The notes under the pieces were generated by a model. The model was not told the origin of the DNA. It ran no database searches and was given only the letters and a program-made list of their open reading frames with translations. From Bacteroidota bacterium (GTDB lineage: Bacteria; Bacteroidota; Bacteroidia; Chitinophagales; Chitinophagaceae): DNA of 8,998 nucleotides. The translations under genes were made by a program, and so were the position numbers. The stretch lies in the NCBI GenBank assembly GCA_947463975.1, contig CANHUW010000057.1, forward strand, positions 1-8,998, read 5' to 3'. The number at the start of each line of letters is the position of its first letter. The stretch's first letter is position 1. Below are positions 5,718 through 8,998 of this stretch, piece by piece.

Positions 5718-6734
5718 ATGCAAACTATTTTAGTCACTGGCGGTTGCGGTTATATTGGAGCACATACTATTGTGGATTTAATCGAGAACGGATTCAATGT
5801 TATTTCGGTAGATAATCTTTCAAGAGCAAGTGATCAATCTTTAGTAGGCATAGAAAAAATCACTGGAAAAAAAATCAAAAATTATACAGTTGATTTAACA
5901 GACAAGGTTGACACTGAAAATATATTCATAGAAAACCCAGGCATTACGGGTATTATTCATTTTGCAGCCTACAAAGCGGTGGGAGAATCTGTTGAATTAC
6001 CCTTGGATTATTACGAAAATAATTTATGCTCTCTGGTGCATTTATTACAGATGTCGGTGAAGTACAATGCCAAGCATTTTATCTTCTCTTCTTCTTGTAC
6101 TGTATATGGCAATCCTGATGCTAGCAGCGTAACAGAAGCCACTCCATTACAAGCAGCAGCTTCACCATATGGCGCAACAAAGCAAATGGGTGAAGTAATT
6201 GTAAAAGATACAGCAAACACCTATCCTATTTCTGCGATTTTATTAAGATACTTTAATCCAGTGGGTGCACATCCAAGCACTGCTATTGGAGAATTACCCA
6301 TAGGTCGTCCTCAAAATCTAGTGCCGGCCATTACCCAAACCGCCATTGGAAAATTACCAAAGATGCAAGTGCATGGAACAGATTATGATACAAGAGATGG
6401 ATCTTGTATTAGAGACTATATTCATGTTTGTGATATCGCACATGCCCATACCTTAGCTTTACAATATTCTATCAAGAACAATCAAGAAAAATCTTGTGAA
6501 ATATTTAATTTAGGAACAGGGAATGGTATCACGGTACTGGAAGCTATTCAAGCTTTTGAGAAAGTAAGTGGTGTTCAATTAAATTATGAGATTGGACCAA
6601 GACGCGCTGGAGACATTGTAGCTATTTATGCCAATAACGATAAAGCTGTGAAACAATTAGGCTGGAATTGTAAATTTGGATTAGATGAAATGATGTTGAC
6701 TGCTTGGCAATGGGAGCAAAGCCTAGCAAAATAA
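5718..6734 (+). CDS. galE: UDP-glucose 4-epimerase
   Basis: This cytosolic extended short-chain dehydrogenase interconverts UDP-glucose and UDP-galactose through an NAD-bound 4-keto intermediate. It supplies sugars for the Leloir pathway and for envelope polysaccharides. The 338 residues match the usual length. Visible are the NAD-binding glycine motif TGGCGYIG (7-14), Asp32 in SVDNLS, catalytic Ser126 in SSSCTVYG, the Tyr151-x-x-x-Lys155 pair in SPYGATKQ, the substrate-loop RYFNPVGAHPS (177-187), DTRDGSCIRDYIHV (224-237) and GPRRAGDI (293-300). By alignment from memory with E. coli Tyr299 and human Cys307, the substrate-size gatekeeper is Ile303, so activity on UDP-GlcNAc/GalNAc cannot be excluded. 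The gene begins 41 bases after the kinase stop, with a poor -7 match (TTTCTTTG, 5693-5700) and a T-rich leader. It may be read partly from the two-component operon. It ends one base from the convergent prfA stop. Confidence 0.95.
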   Translation: MQTILVTGGCGYIGAHTIVDLIENGFNVISVDNLSRASDQSLVGIEKITGKKIKNYTVDLTDKVDTENIFIENPGITGIIHFAAYKAVGESVELPLDYYENNLCSLVHLLQMSVKYNAKHFIFSSSCTVYGNPDASSVTEATPLQAAASPYGATKQMGEVIVKDTANTYPISAILLRYFNPVGAHPSTAIGELPIGRPQNLVPAITQTAIGKLPKMQVHGTDYDTRDGSCIRDYIHVCDIAHAHTLALQYSIKNNQEKSCEIFNLGTGNGITVLEAIQAFEKVSGVQLNYEIGPRRAGDIVAIYANNDKAVKQLGWNCKFGLDEMMLTAWQWEQSLAK

Positions 6735-6735
6735 A

Positions 6736-7800
6736 TTAGTTTTGTACCAACATTTTTTCTGCATTCTCTGCCATCTGTAATGCTTCGATAAATTCTTCAA
6801 TGTCTCCATTGACAACAGCATCTAAATTATAAGAGGTAACATTTACTCTATGGTCAGTTACCCTGCCTTGTGGCCAATTGTATGTTCTTATTTTCGCACT
6901 TCTATCTCCAGTACTTACTAATGTTTTACGATGTCTTGAAATCTCATCTTCTTGCTTACGCACTTGTTCTTCAAATAATTTAGTACGAAGCATACCCATT
7001 GCTTTTTCGCGGTTGCCTAACTGAGATCTTTCTGTTTGACATACAATAACGGTACCCGTAGGTATATGCGTCAACATTACCTTAGTTTCTACTTTGTTCA
7101 CGTTCTGTCCACCCGCTCCACCACTTCGAGCAGTCTCCATTTTAACATCTGCAGGATTCAAGACAAAATCAACTTCCTCCGCTTCTGGCATTACTGCTAC
7201 AGTTGCAGCAGATGTATGCACCCTACCCTGAGTCTCTGTACTGGGAACTCTTTGAACACGATGTACTCCACTTTCAAATTTCATAGTGCCATATACATCC
7301 TCCCCTGTTACTTCTAATATCACTTCCTTGTATCCACCAACAGAGCCTTCACTCTCACTAGCAATAGCCACTTTCCATCCTTTCTTTTGACAATACCTAG
7401 TATACATCGTCAATAAATCACCCACAAACAAACTTGCTTCATCACCACCCGTTCCTGCTCTTAATTCTATAATAGCATTTTTATCATCCTGTGGATCTTT
7501 TGGAATCAATAATTTTGTCAATTCTTTTTCTAATCGCTCTTTTTCTTCCTCTAAATCGGGCAATTCCATTTTAGCCAATTCACGCATATCTGCATCATCT
7601 CCATTCAAAGACTCTTTTGCAAATTTATGTTCCGACAATACTTTCACATATCGCTCATATGGAATAACTATTTTCTCCAGGGAACGATATTCCTTGCTCA
7701 TTTTTCCAAACTCAGTTTGGTTATTAATGATTTCTGGATTGGTCAAAGCCACCCCAACTTGGTCAAATCTAGCTTTTATGGCCTCTAATTTATCTAGCAT
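6736..7800 (-). CDS. prfA: Peptide chain release factor 1 (RF1)
   Basis: RF1 recognises UAA and UAG stop codons on the ribosome and triggers release of the finished protein. The preferred start, the ATG complementary to 7798-7800, gives 354 residues beginning MLDKLEAIKARFD, normal for RF1. The GGQ motif that reaches the peptidyl-transferase centre is at 230-232 in SGGAGGQNVNK. The anticodon-like tripeptide, PAT in E. coli, is PST here (186-188, in QRVPSTETQGRVHTSA), a P-x-T form that separates RF1 from RF2 (SPF). GTGGDEA and the NREKAM segment are also typical. An in-frame ATG at 7842 would add 14 residues, but it lies upstream of a consensus -7 element at 7818-7825, so the shorter protein is favoured. 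The adjacent methyltransferase gene prmC, often next to prfA elsewhere, is not present. The gene is convergent with galE (one base between stops) and divergent from the dipeptidase gene. Confidence 0.97.
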   Translation of the reverse strand: MLDKLEAIKARFDQVGVALTNPEIINNQTEFGKMSKEYRSLEKIVIPYERYVKVLSEHKFAKESLNGDDADMRELAKMELPDLEEEKERLEKELTKLLIPKDPQDDKNAIIELRAGTGGDEASLFVGDLLTMYTRYCQKKGWKVAIASESEGSVGGYKEVILEVTGEDVYGTMKFESGVHRVQRVPSTETQGRVHTSAATVAVMPEAEEVDFVLNPADVKMETARSGGAGGQNVNKVETKVMLTHIPTGTVIVCQTERSQLGNREKAMGMLRTKLFEEQVRKQEDEISRHRKTLVSTGDRSAKIRTYNWPQGRVTDHRVNVTSYNLDAVVNGDIEEFIEALQMAENAEKMLVQN

Positions 7801-7817
7801 AGTCGTTTTTCTGTGCG

Positions 7818-7825
7818 CAAAAATA
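7818..7825 (-). promoter_or_regulatory. Predicted -7 element (TATTTTTG) of prfA
   Basis: On the minus strand TATTTTTG matches TAnnTTTG exactly and ends 17 bases before the ATG at 7800, giving a leader of roughly 10-13 bases. A TTGAC lies upstream, with 14 bases between TTG and the -7 element, which is short. The element shares the 60-base divergent region with the dipeptidase gene, for which the best plus-strand candidate is the imperfect TATTTTAG at 7829-7836. Confidence 0.5.
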
Positions 7826-7860
7826 GTTATTTTAGTTGTCAATTAAAACATTCCCTTCTT

Positions 7861-8998
7861 ATGAAAATTTTAGTGCCCGTTTTTATGGCCCTTTCTATTG
7901 GTGCTCAAGCCCAATCTATACATTTTAAATCAGTGGTAGTTGATACACACAATGATGCAGTTACAGCATGTATTGAGAAGAAAGTTAGTTTAGACCAAGA
8001 TTTGAGAGGGATCAATCATTCGGATTTAAAAAGATTCAAAGAAGGTGGCTTAGATTACCAATTATTCTCTATATGGTGTGATGGTGATAAAAAGAATCCA
8101 TATGCTTGGGCAATGAGAGAGATGGATACATTGGATGCAGTGGCAGCAAGAAATCCAGATAAAATGGTAGTTGCTAAAAATTGGATGCAAATTCAAAAAG
8201 CATTGAAAGTAGGAAAATTAGTTGCACAATATGGTGTAGAAGGTGGCCATATGATTGAAGATGATATCAATAAACTAGATACATTTTATAAAAGAGGTGT
8301 AAGGTATATGACATTAACATGGAACAACTCCCCAAGTTGGGCAAGCTCTCATGCAGATGAAAAAAACGCTAAATATACAGGACCAAGAGGTTTAACCTCT
8401 TTTGGAAAACAAATCATTCAAAGAATGAATCAATTAGGCATGATAGTAGACATCTCTCATGTGGGGGAAGCTACTTTTTGGGATGCCATTAAAACAACTA
8501 CTAAACCAGTCATTGCATCACATAGCAATGCTTATACTATTTGTCCAGTAACTAGAAATTTAAAAGATGATCAAATTAAGGCAGTGGGTAAAAACGGAGG
8601 TGTGATTCATTTAAATTTCTTCTCTGCGTTTGTAGATAGTACATTCCAAGCAAAAAACATGGCTTTCAGAAGAAAACATAAAGCTGAACTAGATGCATTA
8701 CTAGCAACAGGTATTCAACAAGAATATGCGCAATCTACATTGGCCGAAAAATACAAAGAAGAATCAGATGCGAACAAACCAGATATAGAAGCATTAATGA
8801 AGCATTTGGATCATATTGTAAAATTAATTGGCGTAGATCATGTTGGACTAGGATCTGATTTTGATGGAATAGACTCTGCACCAAAACAATTAAAAACAGT
8901 GGTGGATTATCCAGAATTTACCAAAGCCTTAATTAAAAGAGGCTATTCAGATACTGACATTGAAAAAATCTTAGGTGGTAATTTCTTGAGAGTTTACC
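7861..8998 (+). CDS. Secreted M19 family membrane-dipeptidase-type metallopeptidase, partial
   Basis: The first 379 codons of an exported zinc peptidase of the renal dipeptidase family (M19) are present; the C-terminus lies past the right edge. Residues 1-17 or so form a short signal peptide (MKILVPVFMALSIGAQAQ) with an A-x-A type cleavage site and no lipobox cysteine, so a periplasmic or secreted enzyme is expected. The metal and active-site residues of the family are all visible: His30 and Asp32 in VVDTHNDA, the bridging Glu127 in YGVEGGH, His200 in VDISHVGE, His221 in IASHSNA, and Asp333 in GLGSDFDG. The visible end (GGNFLRVY) matches the family's C-terminal GGNxLRV motif, so probably fewer than about 30 residues are missing. 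M19 enzymes cleave dipeptides, some acting on D-amino-acid or beta-lactam-like substrates; the substrate here is unknown. The ATG follows a pyrimidine-rich leader without a Shine-Dalgarno. Confidence 0.93.
   Translation, partial: MKILVPVFMALSIGAQAQSIHFKSVVVDTHNDAVTACIEKKVSLDQDLRGINHSDLKRFKEGGLDYQLFSIWCDGDKKNPYAWAMREMDTLDAVAARNPDKMVVAKNWMQIQKALKVGKLVAQYGVEGGHMIEDDINKLDTFYKRGVRYMTLTWNNSPSWASSHADEKNAKYTGPRGLTSFGKQIIQRMNQLGMIVDISHVGEATFWDAIKTTTKPVIASHSNAYTICPVTRNLKDDQIKAVGKNGGVIHLNFFSAFVDSTFQAKNMAFRRKHKAELDALLATGIQQEYAQSTLAEKYKEESDANKPDIEALMKHLDHIVKLIGVDHVGLGSDFDGIDSAPKQLKTVVDYPEFTKALIKRGYSDTDIEKILGGNFLRVY

Noticed and set aside
7036..7317. Plus-strand open frame of 93 codons inside prfA
   Set aside because: It is antisense to the conserved GGQ and P-x-T coding region; its composition, rich in Cys, Tyr and His, looks like a shadow frame.
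7801..7842. Fourteen-residue N-terminal extension of RF1 from an ATG at 7842
   Set aside because: The extension lies upstream of a consensus -7 element and does not resemble RF1 N-termini, which begin at MLDKLE.
1..8998. A hidden defence, phage or mobile system
   Set aside because: Every stretch longer than 100 bases is accounted for by core genes with intact conserved motifs, and I saw no integrase, transposase, tRNA-site, long repeat or composition break.

Overview
The window looks like ordinary chromosomal DNA from a Bacteroidota bacterium, most likely of the Chitinophagaceae (Sediminibacterium-like) type. This is inferred from AT-rich composition, the near absence of Shine-Dalgarno sequences before the starts, several matches to the Bacteroidota -7 promoter element TAnnTTTG, and the kinds of protein encoded, such as a secreted Asp-box beta-propeller and a short PhoR-like kinase. 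The family is a guess; the phylum is fairly secure.

Layout, left to right. At 1-750 (minus) is the N-terminal 250 residues of a secreted BNR/VPS10-type beta-propeller protein that runs off the left edge. At 844-2019 (minus) is a complete FadA-type thiolase. Across a 96-base divergent region, pyrD (class 2 dihydroorotate dehydrogenase) and a glyoxalase II-like metallo-beta-lactamase-fold hydrolase follow on the plus strand, 23 bases apart and probably cotranscribed. An OmpR/PhoB-type response regulator (3892-4575) and its partner histidine kinase (4630-5676) come next, then galE (5718-6734). prfA (release factor 1) is convergent with galE, with one base between their stop codons. Across a 60-base divergent region from prfA, a secreted M19 (renal dipeptidase-type) metallopeptidase starts at 7861 and runs off the right edge close to its natural end.

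The genes do not form one pathway. They are core functions (pyrimidine synthesis, translation termination, UDP-sugar interconversion, acyl-CoA metabolism, signal transduction) with two exported proteins at the edges. The one clear functional unit is the response regulator/kinase pair. The kinase has two closely spaced membrane helices and almost no periplasmic loop. Coding density is high: no gene-free stretch exceeds 100 bases. I see no tRNA, rRNA, CRISPR array, insertion sequence, phage gene or toxin-antitoxin pair.

I do not find a new biological system here. The points worth a second look are small: a possible leaderless pyrD message, a perfect hairpin directly before the kinase gene, a sensor-less kinase architecture, an unusual gatekeeper residue in GalE, and antisense overlap between galE and prfA.
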